Positions 9,107 through 22,219 of a stretch of DNA of 64,000 nt are shown piece by piece. Made by a program: the position numbers and the translations under genes. The stretch is from positions 1-64,000 of the forward strand of contig PWFH01000053.1 in NCBI GenBank assembly GCA_003553795.1, in the 5' to 3' direction. The DNA comes from Egibacter sp. GTDB taxonomy: Bacteria > Actinomycetota > Nitriliruptoria > Euzebyales > Egibacteraceae. Position 1 is the stretch's first letter, and each line of letters starts with the position of its first letter. The notes under the pieces were generated by a model. The model was not told the DNA's origin, did not search any database, and saw only the letters and a program-made list of their open reading frames with translations.

Positions 9107-9846
9107 CGGGTCCCCCCCATCGCCGCCTCGCGGCCTCCTGCCGGACGGTGGCCCGGCACGAGCAGCCTGCCGTTGCTCTCGACCTCGAAGCCCAGGCCGA
9201 ACTCGTCGACGGCGTCGACGAACCCCTGCACCGCGCGGTCGTCGTCGAGCGCGGAGGTGAGGTCGACGGGATGGCCGATCGCGGTGACCTCGAAGGGTGG
9301 GGTGAAGAACCGGCCGTTGAGGCGCAGCGTCGTGCCGACGCAGCGGATCGCCGAGGTCGCGAGCACCCGCTCGCCGTTGATCGCCATCGCCTCGGCGCCG
9401 CCGGCGAAGAGGGCGTTGGCGACGGCCTGGAGGTCCTCCTCGTGGATGATGTAGTCGTTGGGGTCGCCGCTGCCGTCCCAGCTGCCGATCGCGTCGTCGA
9501 GCCGCACGAGCACACCGGGGCCGGCGACGTCGACGGTACCGGCGGCGAGCCCGAGCTCGTCGACGTGGTCCTGCAGGCCCTCGAGCTCGAGGGCGCCGAC
9601 CGCCACGCGGTCCTCCTGCGCGGCGATCTGCGTGCTGAGCTCCTCGACCTGGGCCTCGAGCTCGGCGGTCCGTCGCTGCTCGGCGGCGATGAGCTCGGCG
9701 AGCTCGACGCGGCGACCCACCCGCTCGCCCTCACTGCCCCGGTCGGTCTGCGCGCTCACGACGAGGATGAACGCCAGCAGGACGAGGCTCCCGGCGAACG
9801 CGAGGCGCGTGCGCCCAGCTCCGGCCGGAGCGTCAGGCGTGGCCAT
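9103..9846 (-). CDS. DUF881 family membrane protein
   Basis: A 247-residue protein with one N-terminal membrane helix (LAFAGSLVLLAFILVVSAQ), a coiled-coil stretch of about 50 residues (AELIAAEQRR ... LSTQIAAQED) and an extracellular DUF881 domain. This family is conserved next to the division regulator crgA, sortase E and trpG in actinobacteria; its function is unknown, and a cell-envelope or divisome role is inferred. I selected ATG 9846, preceded by GAAAGG, because it puts the helix near the start; upstream in-frame starts (9894, 10041) would add an Arg/Pro-rich leader. It is the first gene of the six-gene operon, with a striking palindrome upstream at 10011-10040. Confidence 0.85.
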   Translation of the reverse strand: MATPDAPAGAGRTRLAFAGSLVLLAFILVVSAQTDRGSEGERVGRRVELAELIAAEQRRTAELEAQVEELSTQIAAQEDRVAVGALELEGLQDHVDELGLAAGTVDVAGPGVLVRLDDAIGSWDGSGDPNDYIIHEEDLQAVANALFAGGAEAMAINGERVLATSAIRCVGTTLRLNGRFFTPPFEVTAIGHPVDLTSALDDDRAVQGFVDAVDEFGLGFEVESNGRLLVPGHRPAGGREAAMGGTR

Positions 9847-10010
9847 GCGCGGTGACGACCTTTCGGCAGACGCGGTGGTCGGGTCGCCGTCCATCGTCGC
9901 GCGCCCCCGGGGCGCGGGCAACTGGCCGGTGCCCGCGCGAGCGGGGCCGCTGCCCCGACGCCGTGGCGGCCCCGGTCCCGTCCGGGGCCCGCAAGGGTGA
10001 ACCACAGCGT

Positions 10011-10040
10011 TGTCCCCAGACTTCTCCACACCTGGGGACA
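10011..10040. promoter_or_regulatory. Perfect 9-bp inverted repeat upstream of the DUF881 operon
   Basis: TGTCCCCAG (10011-10019) and its exact complement CTGGGGACA (10032-10040) are separated by 12 bases. The site lies in the gap between DUF881 and the zinc-ribbon gene, about 165 bp upstream of the DUF881 start, and could be a dimeric operator. A third copy of TGTCCCCAG occurs at 24610-24618. The rest of the 9847-10125 gap shows nothing else I can name. Confidence 0.55.
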
Positions 10041-10125
10041 CTGCTCTCGAGTCTCGACCTCGTCGGTGTGAGTCGTGCGTGAGACCGGCGATGTCGCAGG
10101 TCAGCGGCTCGACACCTCGACGACA

Positions 10126-10494
10126 TCAGTGTCGTTCGTGGTCATCGGGCCGCGGGTGGCTGCCACGAACCTCCGCGCGGACGGCCATGCGCTCGCCGCA
10201 GTGCCGGGGGGGCATGGGGGTACCGCGCACGAGCAGGAGGAGCTCGGCACCGCAGCCGTCGCACCAGTACGTCGTGCGCTCCTCACGCACATCGAGCGGG
10301 GTGGGCTCGCCCGAGGGGATGTGGGCGGCGCCCTCCTGGAAGGAACGCAGTGAGGCGTAGCCGACCCGCAGGATCGCGAGGCCGAGCAGCGGCGCGAGGC
10401 CGTAGACGGCGGGGTAGGACCCCGTGACCCAGCCGGCGACGGCGACGACGAGGGCGAGGACGACGAGGATGCGCAGCACGCCGCGGGCGTTCAT
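10126..10494 (-). CDS. Small two-helix membrane protein with C-terminal zinc ribbon
   Basis: A 122-residue protein: two hydrophobic helices (about residues 6-22 and 27-45) followed by a cytoplasmic segment with WCDGCG ... RHCGE, the spacing of a small zinc ribbon. I do not recognise a named family. It lies between the DUF881 operon and tRNA-Ala, roughly where crgA is found in mycobacteria, but the Cys pattern and sequence are not those of CrgA. It has its own ATG start at 10494 just downstream of the tRNA gene on the same strand. Confidence 0.7.
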   Translation of the reverse strand: MNARGVLRILVVLALVVAVAGWVTGSYPAVYGLAPLLGLAILRVGYASLRSFQEGAAHIPSGEPTPLDVREERTTYWCDGCGAELLLLVRGTPMPPRHCGERMAVRAEVRGSHPRPDDHERH

Positions 10495-10548
10495 CGGGCC
10501 GGCTTCCTGCTCGACGCCTCGACCATGCGCTCGCTCTCGTGGCTGCGG

Positions 10549-10621
10549 TGGACCCTGCCGGGATCGAACCGGCGACCTCCGCCTTGCAAAGGCGGCGCTC
10601 TTCCAACTGAGCTAAGGGCCC
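10549..10621 (-). tRNA. tRNA-Ala (anticodon TGC)
   Basis: A complete cloverleaf can be folded on the minus strand: acceptor GGGCCCT/AGGGTCC with one G-T pair, D-arm GCTCAGTTGGAAGAGC, anticodon stem CCGCC/GGCGG with loop TTTGCAA, and T-arm GCCGG TTCGATC CCGGC. The discriminator base is A and CCA is not encoded (the next bases are CCG), so it needs the CCA-adding enzyme found at 39416. Confidence 0.97.
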
Positions 10622-10641
10622 GCGACGGCCCTGCGGCGGGC

Positions 10642-10758
10642 TCAGAGGTCGCGGGGCTCTTCCCACACCGCGTCGCTGAGCTCGCGCTCCCGTTGCTTGC
10701 GCAGCGCCACCGCCGCGACCCCCACGGCCGCGCCGGCGAGGACGATGAGCTTGCGCAT
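10642..10758 (-). CDS. DLW-39-type micropeptide
   Basis: A 38-residue peptide between tRNA-Ala and tRNA-Ile: a Met-Arg-Lys start, a hydrophobic Ala/Val helix of about 16 residues, a basic RKQRER stretch and an acidic end with AVWEEPRDL. Actinobacteria encode a family of about 39 residues (DLW-39) in this position downstream of gyrA. A strong ribosome-binding site GGAGG lies 5 bases before the ATG. The function is unknown; the hydrophobic segment suggests membrane association. Confidence 0.8.
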   Translation of the reverse strand: MRKLIVLAGAAVGVAAVALRKQRERELSDAVWEEPRDL

Positions 10759-10785
10759 GGGCGCCTCCAGGATCGCGGGTCGACG

Positions 10786-10859
<74 letters not shown>

Positions 10860-10871
10860 TCGCGCTCGCGG

Positions 10872-10877
10872 AGTCTA
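10872..10877 (-). promoter_or_regulatory. Candidate -10 box for tRNA-Ile
   Basis: TAGACT on the minus strand lies 12 bases before the first base of tRNA-Ile, the right distance for transcription to start in the short leader. No clear -35 element is visible. The same TAnnnT form recurs before several genes in the window. Confidence 0.5.
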
Positions 10878-10911
10878 CCGGCTCGCCCGCGAGGCTGCAG
10901 CCGCCCGTGGC

Positions 10912-11454
10912 TCACTCGTCCTCGGCGAGGGTCAGGCGCAGGCCGCCCATGACGTCGGCCACGAGGTTGTAGAGCAGCGCGCCGAAGACGTTGATGCCGC
11001 TCCACAGCACGACGTTGAGGAGGCCGACGAGGAACGCCGCGCGGAAGAGGTTGCCGGTGTTGATCTGCACGTCGAACTGCAGCTCGGCGAGGAAGGCGAG
11101 GAGCGTCTCGATGACGCCGAGCCGCTCGATGGTGACCCAGAACACCCCGAGGCCGAGCATCACGACGACGAGGATCGAGAAGTAGAAGACGAGGCTGAGC
11201 TTGAGCACCGACCAGGGGTCGACCTTGCGGACCATGACCCGGCGGCGCACCGGACGGCGCTGCGCCCGCGCGGCCGCGCGCCCGCCCTGGGGGCTGCGGG
11301 CCTCCTGGGTGGTGTCCTGGGAGGGCCGCGGGCCCTGGGTGGGCGCCTGACCCCGGGTGCGGTCCTGGGCCTGGGCCCTGCCGGCGGCGCGCCCGCCCGC
11401 CGGTGCGCCGCCGCGGCCGGCGGCGGCCTGCTGCGCTGTGCGTTCGTCGGTCAT
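10912..11454 (-). CDS. DUF3566 membrane protein
   Basis: A 180-residue protein whose first 70 residues are a disordered Gln/Ala/Arg/Gly-rich cytoplasmic tail, followed by a basic patch and the DUF3566 domain: VRKVDPWSVLKLS leading into a first membrane helix (about 85-107), a loop region with predicted helix, and a second helix (about 137-160). The mycobacterial counterpart is Rv0007, directly after gyrA. The function is unknown; a divisome or chromosome-membrane link is speculation. It starts 21 bases after the gyrA stop and is probably co-transcribed. Confidence 0.87.
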   Translation of the reverse strand: MTDERTAQQAAAGRGGAPAGGRAAGRAQAQDRTRGQAPTQGPRPSQDTTQEARSPQGGRAAARAQRRPVRRRVMVRKVDPWSVLKLSLVFYFSILVVVMLGLGVFWVTIERLGVIETLLAFLAELQFDVQINTGNLFRAAFLVGLLNVVLWSGINVFGALLYNLVADVMGGLRLTLAEDE

Positions 11455-11475
11455 GGGTGATCCCGTCGGCTCGCG

Positions 11476-14013
<2,538 letters not shown>

Positions 14014-14020
14014 CGACGCC

Positions 14021-15012
14021 TCACTTCCTCACATCGAGCACGAGGCGACTCGGGCTCGTCGCGGTGTGGAGGTAGATCGCGCGGGGGTCCCCCGACGCCT
14101 CGCCGGCCAGGGTCACCCGCAGGCGGTCGGGCTCGCCCTCGTCGTCGACGTCGACCTCGGCGAAGACCGCGGCGAGGGTCTCGGCGAGGTCGTCGGGCAC
14201 CGCTGCGTCGTCGAGCCCCTCGACGCCGTGGACCTCGAGGACGACGTCGCCCTGCCCGGTGCGCGCGAAGCCCCGCGGGAACTCCGCCGCGGAGCGCTCG
14301 GGGTCGGAGGCGTCGGCGACCTCGACGACGAGGCGGACGTAGGTGATGCGGTCGCGGGCGCGGATGCTGCGCACGACGACGGGGTCGGCGGCGTCGCTGC
14401 CGACGACCTGGGAGCGCTCGACGAAGAGCTCGAGCTCGGGACCGTTGTCCTCCTCCTCGTCGACGATGAGCGTCACGTCGCGGGTCAGGGAGGATGGCAC
14501 GCCCCAGCCACCCCAGAAGGTCCGGAGCGCCTCGGCCTCGGCGTCCTCGCCCTCGACGGTCAGCGCCACCTCCTCGATCGCCTGGAACTCCGTGAGGGTG
14601 TTCGCCAGCGCGGCGAGCGCGAGGCGCTCGAGGTGGGCGGCCCGGTCGGGGTCGGGCGGGTCCTCGAGCGCCTCGCGTGAGAGGTCGACGTGGGCGCGCC
14701 CGTTCTCGATGACGACCTCGTTGACCTCCGTGCCCTCCGGCCAGGCCGACTGGAGGTCGTCGTCGTCGGGCCCGGCCAGGAGGAGCTCGACGGCACGATG
14801 CGGGAGGTCCTCGCCGATCTCGACGAGCTCGGTCACCGGCTGCAGGAGGGCGTCGCTCGACGAGCCCGTGCGGTGGTAGACCGTGAGCGCGACGGTGTCG
14901 TCGAGCGCGGCGACGTCGGGCTCGCCGTCGTCGGGCAGCGCGGCGTCGTCGTCCTCGCAGGACGCCAGGAGCAGCACGAGGACGAGCAGCGGCAGAACGG
15001 TGAGGCGGCGCA

Positions 15013-15013
<1 letters not shown>
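14021..15013 (-). CDS. GerMN-domain lipoprotein between gyrB and gyrA
   Basis: A 330-residue exported lipoprotein: a signal peptide of hydrophobic Leu/Val residues ends in the lipobox LLASC with the lipidated Cys19, followed by an acidic Asp-rich linker. The middle part ([23 protein letters not shown] ... [11 protein letters not shown]) has the pattern of a GerMN domain, a fold found in spore germination proteins and in actinobacterial envelope lipoproteins such as LpqB. The C-terminal ~90 residues form a second beta-rich region of unknown type. Its ATG overlaps the gyrB stop and gyrA begins 7 bases after it. An insertion here is unusual because gyrB and gyrA are normally adjacent. Confidence 0.78.
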
Positions 15014-17037
<2,024 letters not shown>

Positions 17038-17096
17038 TCACCAGTTCACCATGCGTCGTCATGGAGGGCAGCAGAGACGAGGCGACGACCTCGTGA

Positions 17097-17114
17097 GGTA
17101 GCCCTGAGGCTACC
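17097..17114. terminator. Hairpin between dciA and gyrB
   Basis: GGTAGCC (17097-17103), loop CTGA, GGCTACC (17108-17114): a perfect 7-bp stem. It lies after dciA and before gyrB on the transcribed minus strand and lacks a T-tract. It may end the dnaA-dciA transcript or act in the gyrB leader. Confidence 0.5.
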
Positions 17115-17161
17115 ACACCGGCCCCCTGTGACCCCGGTCCTCCACAGGCCCTGAGCCCGCC

Positions 17162-17545
17162 TCAGCGGCGGCGTCGCGAGCCCTCGCCCGAGGCGGTCTG
17201 CACGGTGACGCGCTCGACCATGCCCTCACCGAGTGCGGCGTTGATCCCGGCGATGAGCTGTGGCGCGAGGTAGCGCACCTGCGTGGCCCAGGCCGCCGAG
17301 GTGGCCTCGACGACGAGGACCCCGCCGTGCAGGCGCACCGGACGCACCCGCGCGGCGACCTCGGCACCGACGGCCCGGTCCCAGACCTCGTGGACGCGCG
17401 CCCCGTCGAGGCGGCGCGTCCAGCCGCGCGCGTCGCGCAGCCCCGCGAGGGCAGCGCCGACCGGTGCGGGCGCCCCGACCCGACGCGGAAGGTCGGGATG
17501 GCGGTCGGCCCCGAGTGGATCGGAGCCCTTGCGCTCACGGCTCAC
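17162..17545 (-). CDS. dciA: DciA-like (DUF721) putative helicase loader
   Basis: A 127-residue protein with the DUF721 core WDRAVGAEVAARVRPVRLHGGVLVVEATSAAWATQVRYL. In bacteria without DnaC or DnaI, DciA loads the replicative helicase DnaB at the origin. The N-terminal 35 residues and the C-terminal 10 are basic and probably disordered. Its GTG start overlaps the recF stop as GTGA. The position between recF and gyrB matches mycobacterial Rv0004. The symbol rests on family and synteny. Confidence 0.88.
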   Translation of the reverse strand: MSRERKGSDPLGADRHPDLPRRVGAPAPVGAALAGLRDARGWTRRLDGARVHEVWDRAVGAEVAARVRPVRLHGGVLVVEATSAAWATQVRYLAPQLIAGINAALGEGMVERVTVQTASGEGSRRRR

Positions 17546-18705
17546 GCGACCTCCTCAGCGAGGGGGATGACCGTACCGCCGCGCACACGGTAGCGGACCC
17601 CGTCGAGGGGGACGTCCTCGTCGACCGCAGCGCTGATGAGGACCTGCTCGAAGCCGCGGCAGCGCTCGGCGAGACGGGCGCGGCGCGTCACGTCGAGCTC
17701 GGCGAAGACGTCGTCGAGGACGACGATCGGCTCGTCACCGACCTCGCGCAGGACCTCACGGCTCGCGAGGCGCAGCGCGAGCGCGAGCGACCAGCACTCC
17801 CCGTGGCTGGCGTAGCCCCGGGCCGGGAGCTCACCGATGGCGAGCGCGAGCTCGTCGCGATGGGGCCCGACGAGGGTGATGCCCCGCTCGATCTCCTCGT
17901 CGCCGCGCTCGACGAGGGCCGTGCGCAGCTCCTCGACGAGCTCGGCGGGATCGGGCACGCCGGCCTCGGGCTCGGCGGCGATCCTCCGGCCCGTGGAGCT
18001 CTCGTAGGCCAGGCCCACGCGGTCGGCGGCCTCCGGGCCGGTCGGACCGGCGAGCAGCTCGCGGTAGGCCGCAGCGGTCGGCCCCGCGAGGGCGTGGACG
18101 ACGGCGATGCGCGCGGCGAGCAGGGTCGCTCCGGCCCGGGCCAGCGCGTCGGTCCAGTCGGCGAGGGTCGCGTCGACGCGTCCCGCACGGCGACGGGCGT
18201 CCTTGAGCAGCTGGTTGCGCTGGCGGAGCACGCGCTCGTACTCCCCCCTGGCCGCGGCGTAGGCGGGACGACGCTGGGCGAGCAGACCGTCGAGGAAACG
18301 ACGGCGGTCGGAGGGATCGCCACGGACGAGCGCGAGGTCCTCGGGGGCGAAGAGCACAGCGCGCACGACACCGACGGCGTCGGCGACGCGCCGCTGCGGC
18401 TGGCCGTTGAGCTGCGCCCGGCTGCGCCCGCCCGGGCGGACCTCGATCTCGACCGTCGCCCTGCGGGCGTCCTCGCCGACGCGGGCCTGCGCGCGCAGCA
18501 CCGCCGCCGAGGCCCCCGCGCGCACGAGGGGGGCGTCGCTGGCGACCCGGTGACTCGCCCCCGTCGCGAGGTAGTGGACCGCCTCGAGCAGGTTGGTCTT
18601 GCCCTGGGCGTTGGGCCCCACGAGCACGCGCACCCCGGGACCGAGCGCGACGTCGGTGCTGGCGTAGCTGCGCCAGTCGACGACCGAGAGCGACTCGAGG
18701 TGCAC
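17542..18705 (-). CDS. recF: RecF recombination mediator
   Basis: A 387-residue SMC-like ATPase that helps load RecA on gapped DNA. The Walker A motif is GPNAQGKT with Lys36, the ABC signature region is SHGECWSLALALRLAS, and Walker B is PIVVLDDVFAELD. The GTG start (18703-18705) follows the dnaN stop by 4 bases, and the stop overlaps dciA. Length and order are standard for actinobacteria. Confidence 0.97.
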   Translation of the reverse strand: MHLESLSVVDWRSYASTDVALGPGVRVLVGPNAQGKTNLLEAVHYLATGASHRVASDAPLVRAGASAAVLRAQARVGEDARRATVEIEVRPGGRSRAQLNGQPQRRVADAVGVVRAVLFAPEDLALVRGDPSDRRRFLDGLLAQRRPAYAAARGEYERVLRQRNQLLKDARRRAGRVDATLADWTDALARAGATLLAARIAVVHALAGPTAAAYRELLAGPTGPEAADRVGLAYESSTGRRIAAEPEAGVPDPAELVEELRTALVERGDEEIERGITLVGPHRDELALAIGELPARGYASHGECWSLALALRLASREVLREVGDEPIVVLDDVFAELDVTRRARLAERCRGFEQVLISAAVDEDVPLDGVRYRVRGGTVIPLAEEVA

Positions 18706-18709
18706 CGAG

Positions 18710-19831
18710 CTAGACGCGGACGGGCATGAGGAGGTAGAGGAAGTCGCCGTCGAGATCCTCCTCGCCCTCGACCGGTGCGGGCCGCACGACCGCGGGCTTG
18801 AGCTCGTCGCGGAACTCGAGGTGGACCTCGTCGCTGGCCACGGCGTCGAGCCCGTCGCTGAGGTAGCGCGGGTTGAAGGAGATCTGCAGCGGCTCGCCCT
18901 CGAGCACGCCCGGCAGCGTCTCGTCGGCCTCGCCGACCTCCCCGCTGCCGGCGGTCACCCGTACCGCGTCCTCGGTGAGCTCGAGGGTCACCGGCGTCGA
19001 GGCGGTGTTCGCCTCGCCGACGACGGCCACGCGGCGCACGACCTCGGCAAGGGCCACCCGCTCCACGTTGAGGCGCCGGTCCCAGCCGGTCGGCACGAGC
19101 TGGCGGAAGTCGGGGAAGCGGCCCTCGATGAGCCGCGTCGTGAGCCGGCGGTCACCGACGAACAGGGTGACCTGGTGGTCCTCGAGGACGAGGCGCACCT
19201 CCCCACCGAGGCTGTCGGCCACCCGCCGTGCCTCATCGAGGGCGCGCCGCGGCAGGAGCACCGTGCCCTCGATCTCCTCCTCCCACGACAGGCTGCGCAC
19301 CGCGAGACGGTAGGAGTCGGTCGCCGCGGCGATGAGCCCCGCGGGCGAGGCCTCGAGGTGCACCCCGGTCAGCACCGGGCGGGCGTCGTCGCCACTGGCC
19401 GCGCGGGCGACCTGGGCGACGAGCGAGGAGAACGTGGGCGCCTTCATCACCGCCGCGCCGGCCTCGGGATCGGGCTCGGGCAGCGGTGGGTAGTCCTCCG
19501 TCGGCATCGTGCGCAGGTCGAACTTCGCGCGCCCGCACTCGAGGTGGAGCCGGTCGTCGATGATCTCGGCGTGGACGGCTGCCGGGGGCAGGCTCCGCAC
19601 GACGTCACCGAGGAGCCTGCCGGGCACGAGCGCCTTGCCGTCCCGCTCGGCCTGCACGGGGATCGACAGCTCGCTGGAGACCTCGAGGTCGGTGGAGGCC
19701 AGCGTGAGTCGGTCCTCGGCCACCTCGAGGTGGACCCCGGAGAGCGCGGGCAGCGTCGCGCGTGCTCCGACGGTACGCAGCGACCAGCTCGCGGCGTCGG
19801 CGAACTCGCCTCGCTCGGCTCTGAACTTCAT
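18710..19831 (-). CDS. dnaN: DNA polymerase III beta sliding clamp
   Basis: A 373-residue ring-forming clamp that tethers polymerase III to DNA. Three clamp subdomains can be traced (from MKFRAERGEFADAASW, from MKAPTFSSLVAQVARA and from GWDRRLNVER), and the typical C-terminal YLLMPVRV closes the protein. The start ATG has a strong ribosome-binding site, GGGGAGGG, 4 bases upstream. A stem with arms GCCCC/GGGGC (19869-19886) lies in its leader, within the dnaA-dnaN gap that probably forms part of oriC. Confidence 0.98.
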   Translation of the reverse strand: MKFRAERGEFADAASWSLRTVGARATLPALSGVHLEVAEDRLTLASTDLEVSSELSIPVQAERDGKALVPGRLLGDVVRSLPPAAVHAEIIDDRLHLECGRAKFDLRTMPTEDYPPLPEPDPEAGAAVMKAPTFSSLVAQVARAASGDDARPVLTGVHLEASPAGLIAAATDSYRLAVRSLSWEEEIEGTVLLPRRALDEARRVADSLGGEVRLVLEDHQVTLFVGDRRLTTRLIEGRFPDFRQLVPTGWDRRLNVERVALAEVVRRVAVVGEANTASTPVTLELTEDAVRVTAGSGEVGEADETLPGVLEGEPLQISFNPRYLSDGLDAVASDEVHLEFRDELKPAVVRPAPVEGEEDLDGDFLYLLMPVRV

Positions 19832-20122
19832 CGGGCCCTCCCCAGTGGTCTGTCCACCGATCGTGAGCGCCCCGTCTTGAAGGGGCTCTTGTCTCTGTCA
19901 AACCCGCAGTCGTCGTAGAGGGAGGCTACCCCTGTGGACGATGGGTGTTGTCGCTGGTCAACCGCCGGCGGGCCTGTGGGGTGTCGGTGGACCCGCGTGT
20001 GTGGCCGCTGTTGACGATGGGGGGTGGAGTTCCCATGACACCGACGTGATCCATCGTGGAGGTGCACAAGCCAGCGCTCATCCACCGCGTGTCCACGCGC
20101 CGCCCACCGCTCGTCCACAGGC
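19832..20122. other. dnaA-dnaN intergenic region, probable oriC segment
   Basis: This 291-bp gap has two DnaA-box-like nonamers TCGTCCACA (one mismatch to TTGTCCACA), at 20111-20119 on the plus strand and 19933-19941 on the minus strand, plus weaker forms TCATCCACC (20078-20086) and GTGTCCACG (20089-20097). The dnaA-dnaN gap is the classical position of oriC in actinobacteria. No obvious AT-rich unwinding element stands out by eye. Confidence 0.65.
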
Positions 20123-21529
20123 TCAGCCCGGCTGCCGGGCCGCGTGCTTGACCCGGCTCGTGAGCTCCTGGATCTGCTCGTAGATCGCGGGGCGCTCCTT
20201 CATGAGGTCGGAGATCTTGTTGTTCGCGTGGATGACCGTGGTGTGGTCCCGTCCGCCGAAGGCCTGGCCGATCTTCGGCAGTGAGAGCTCGGTGAGCTCG
20301 CGGGTGAGGTACATCGCGATCTGCCGTGCGGTGACGAGCTGGCGCGTGCGGCTCGTCGAGCACAGGTCGTCGATCGTGATGTCGAAGTACGTCGCGGTCT
20401 CGCTCATGATGTGGCTCACCGAGATCTGTGAGCTCCCGGCGTCGGGGAAGAGGTCCTTGAGGACCATCTGCGCGAGCTGCAGGCTCGCGTCGCTGCCCTG
20501 GATGCTCGCGAAGGCCGTCACCCGGATGAGTGCGCCCTCGAGCTCTCGGATGTTCGAGGAGATCCGGCTCGCGATGAGCTCGAGGACGTTGTCGGGGACG
20601 TTGAGCCGCTCGTGGGCGGACTTCTTGCGGAGGATCGCCAGGCGCGTCTCGAGGTCCGGTGGCTGGACGTCGACGATGAGCCCCCACTCGAAGCGTGTGC
20701 GCAGGCGCTCCTCGAGCTGGGCCATCTGCTTGGGCGGACGGTCGGAGGAGATGACGATCTGCTTCTCGGCGTTGTGCAGCGCGTTGAAGGTGTGGAAGAA
20801 CTCCTCCTGCGTGCGCTCCTTCGTCGCGAGGAACTGGATGTCGTCGATGAGCAGGACGTCGACGTCGCGGTAGCGCCGCTGGAACGGCATCTGCCGACCG
20901 TTGGAGATCGCGTCGATGAACTCGTTGGTGAACTGCTCGGACGTGACGTAGCGCACCCGCAGCTGGGGGTAGAGGCTCGAGGTGTAGTGCCCGACCGCCT
21001 GCAGGAGGTGGGTCTTGCCGAGCCCCGCACCGCCGTAGACGAACAGCGGGTTGTAGGCCTTGGCCGGTGCCTCGGCGACGGCGAAGGCCGCCGCGTGGGC
21101 GAAGCGGTTGCTCGCGCCGATGACGAAGTGGTCGAACGTGTACTTGTCGTTGAGGACGCTGCCCTGGTCGGTGTGACTGGGGAACGACTCGGGGGCGTAC
21201 TCGCGGCGCGCCGTCACCTCGGCGGGTGGCTCCTCCGCAGCGGCGCCCGCCGGGTTCGCAGCGGCCTCCGGCCGCACGGTGATGACGACGCTGAGCTGGC
21301 GCCCGGCGGCCCGGCTCAGGGCCTCGCGCAGCGCGCCGTGGTAGCGGGTGTCGAGCTGCTCGCGGGCGAAGGTGTGTGGGGTCGCGAGCACGATGGTGTC
21401 CTCGCTGAAGCCGACCGCCTCGGTCTCGTCGAGCCATGCGCGCTGGGCGGCGCCGGTGAGCTGGGTCTGGAGCTCGACGAGTGCCTCGCGCCAGATGTCC
21501 TCGAGGTCGAGTGCCCCGGTGTCGTACAC
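20123..21529 (-). CDS. dnaA: Chromosomal replication initiator DnaA
   Basis: A 468-residue AAA+ initiator. Domain I (1-75) is followed by a short Ala/Pro linker (about 88-115), shorter than in streptomycetes. Domain III has Walker A GGAGLGKT (166-173) and Walker [10 protein letters not shown], and domain IV has the DNA-binding signature [15 protein letters not shown]. The start is a GTG at 21527-21529, with GAGAGGA 7 bases upstream. A TTGTCCACA box in the leader and CTATCCACA near the promoter suggest autoregulation. Confidence 0.98.
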   Translation of the reverse strand: MYDTGALDLEDIWREALVELQTQLTGAAQRAWLDETEAVGFSEDTIVLATPHTFAREQLDTRYHGALREALSRAAGRQLSVVITVRPEAAANPAGAAAEEPPAEVTARREYAPESFPSHTDQGSVLNDKYTFDHFVIGASNRFAHAAAFAVAEAPAKAYNPLFVYGGAGLGKTHLLQAVGHYTSSLYPQLRVRYVTSEQFTNEFIDAISNGRQMPFQRRYRDVDVLLIDDIQFLATKERTQEEFFHTFNALHNAEKQIVISSDRPPKQMAQLEERLRTRFEWGLIVDVQPPDLETRLAILRKKSAHERLNVPDNVLELIASRISSNIRELEGALIRVTAFASIQGSDASLQLAQMVLKDLFPDAGSSQISVSHIMSETATYFDITIDDLCSTSRTRQLVTARQIAMYLTRELTELSLPKIGQAFGGRDHTTVIHANNKISDLMKERPAIYEQIQELTSRVKHAARQPG

Positions 21530-21764
21530 GGAACCGTCCTCTCGTCACGACGGTGGTGGCACCGCCCATGGCGTCCACAGAGTTGTCCACACACTGTGGA
21601 TCCCCTTGTGCGATGCTGCGCTGTCGCTCCGGCGGACCGGGGTGCAGGTGGCCGCCGGTGTTGACGTCCGTTGGCACCAGGGAAGCGGCTCGACCCGGGG
21701 CTGTCGCCTACGAGCGCTCGGACCCCCTGAGCAGGGCCTTCCGTGCGAACGCGGCAGGAGCGCG

Positions 21765-21794
21765 AGTATAGGGAGCCGCAGGCCAGGGGTGCAA
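21765..21794 (-). promoter_or_regulatory. Candidate dnaA promoter
   Basis: On the minus strand TTGCAC (21789-21794) and TATACT (21765-21770) are separated by 18 bases. A CTATCCACA DnaA box (21798-21806) touches the -35 side. The predicted leader to the dnaA GTG is about 230 nt and contains the perfect DnaA box. Confidence 0.55.
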
Positions 21795-21840
21795 GCGCTA
21801 TCCACAGGTTCCGGGACGGCGCGGAGCGGCGCCAGGCCCC

Positions 21841-21869
21841 TTGCGGCGGCGTCCCGGGGCGGGTACCCT
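21841..21869 (+). promoter_or_regulatory. Candidate rpmH operon promoter
   Basis: TTGCGG (21841-21846) and TACCCT (21864-21869) with an exact 17-base spacer, about 200 bp before rpmH. It would drive rpmH-rnpA-yidD-yidC-khpB. Confidence 0.45.
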
Positions 21870-22068
21870 CCAGCGCGAAGCGGGCGAGCCCCGCCGACCA
21901 ACGGTGCGTACCGGGCGCGCTGCTGCCTCTCGATCGCCCCACCGTGGATCCCGATCACCCCGAGACGGATGAGGAAGCGCGGTGTGCTGAAGGCACGCCG
22001 GGTCCCGGTGCCCCCACGATCCCCGACCGGTGCGGCAGGTCCCTGCCGCCGTGATTGCGAGCGTCACG

Positions 22069-22203
22069 ATGAAGCGCACCTACCAGCCCAAGAACCGTCG
22101 CCGCCACCGTCGGCACGGGTTTCGCGCACGCATGCGCACGCGCGGCGGCAAGGCGACGATCGCCCGGCGGCGCGCCAAGGGCCGCAAGCGCCTCACCGTC
22201 TGA
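22069..22203 (+). CDS. rpmH: 50S ribosomal protein L34
   Basis: A 44-residue, very basic ribosomal protein with the family sequence [22 protein letters not shown] followed by [20 protein letters not shown]. The start ATG follows GAGCG. It is divergent from dnaA and precedes rnpA by 16 bases, the usual arrangement. Confidence 0.97.
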   Translation: MKRTYQPKNRRRHRRHGFRARMRTRGGKATIARRRAKGRKRLTV

Positions 22204-22219
22204 TCGGCGAGCGGGCACG

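Larger units (their letters stand above)
21530..22068. other. dnaA-rpmH intergenic region with DnaA boxes and divergent promoters
   Basis: A 539-bp gap between divergent dnaA and rpmH. It holds a perfect DnaA box TTGTCCACA (21583-21591), GCGTCCACA (21571-21579), CTATCCACA (21798-21806) and a weak inverted box (21595-21603), together with candidate promoters for dnaA and rpmH. It is a second plausible oriC element. I see no gene in it besides the leaders. Confidence 0.65.
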
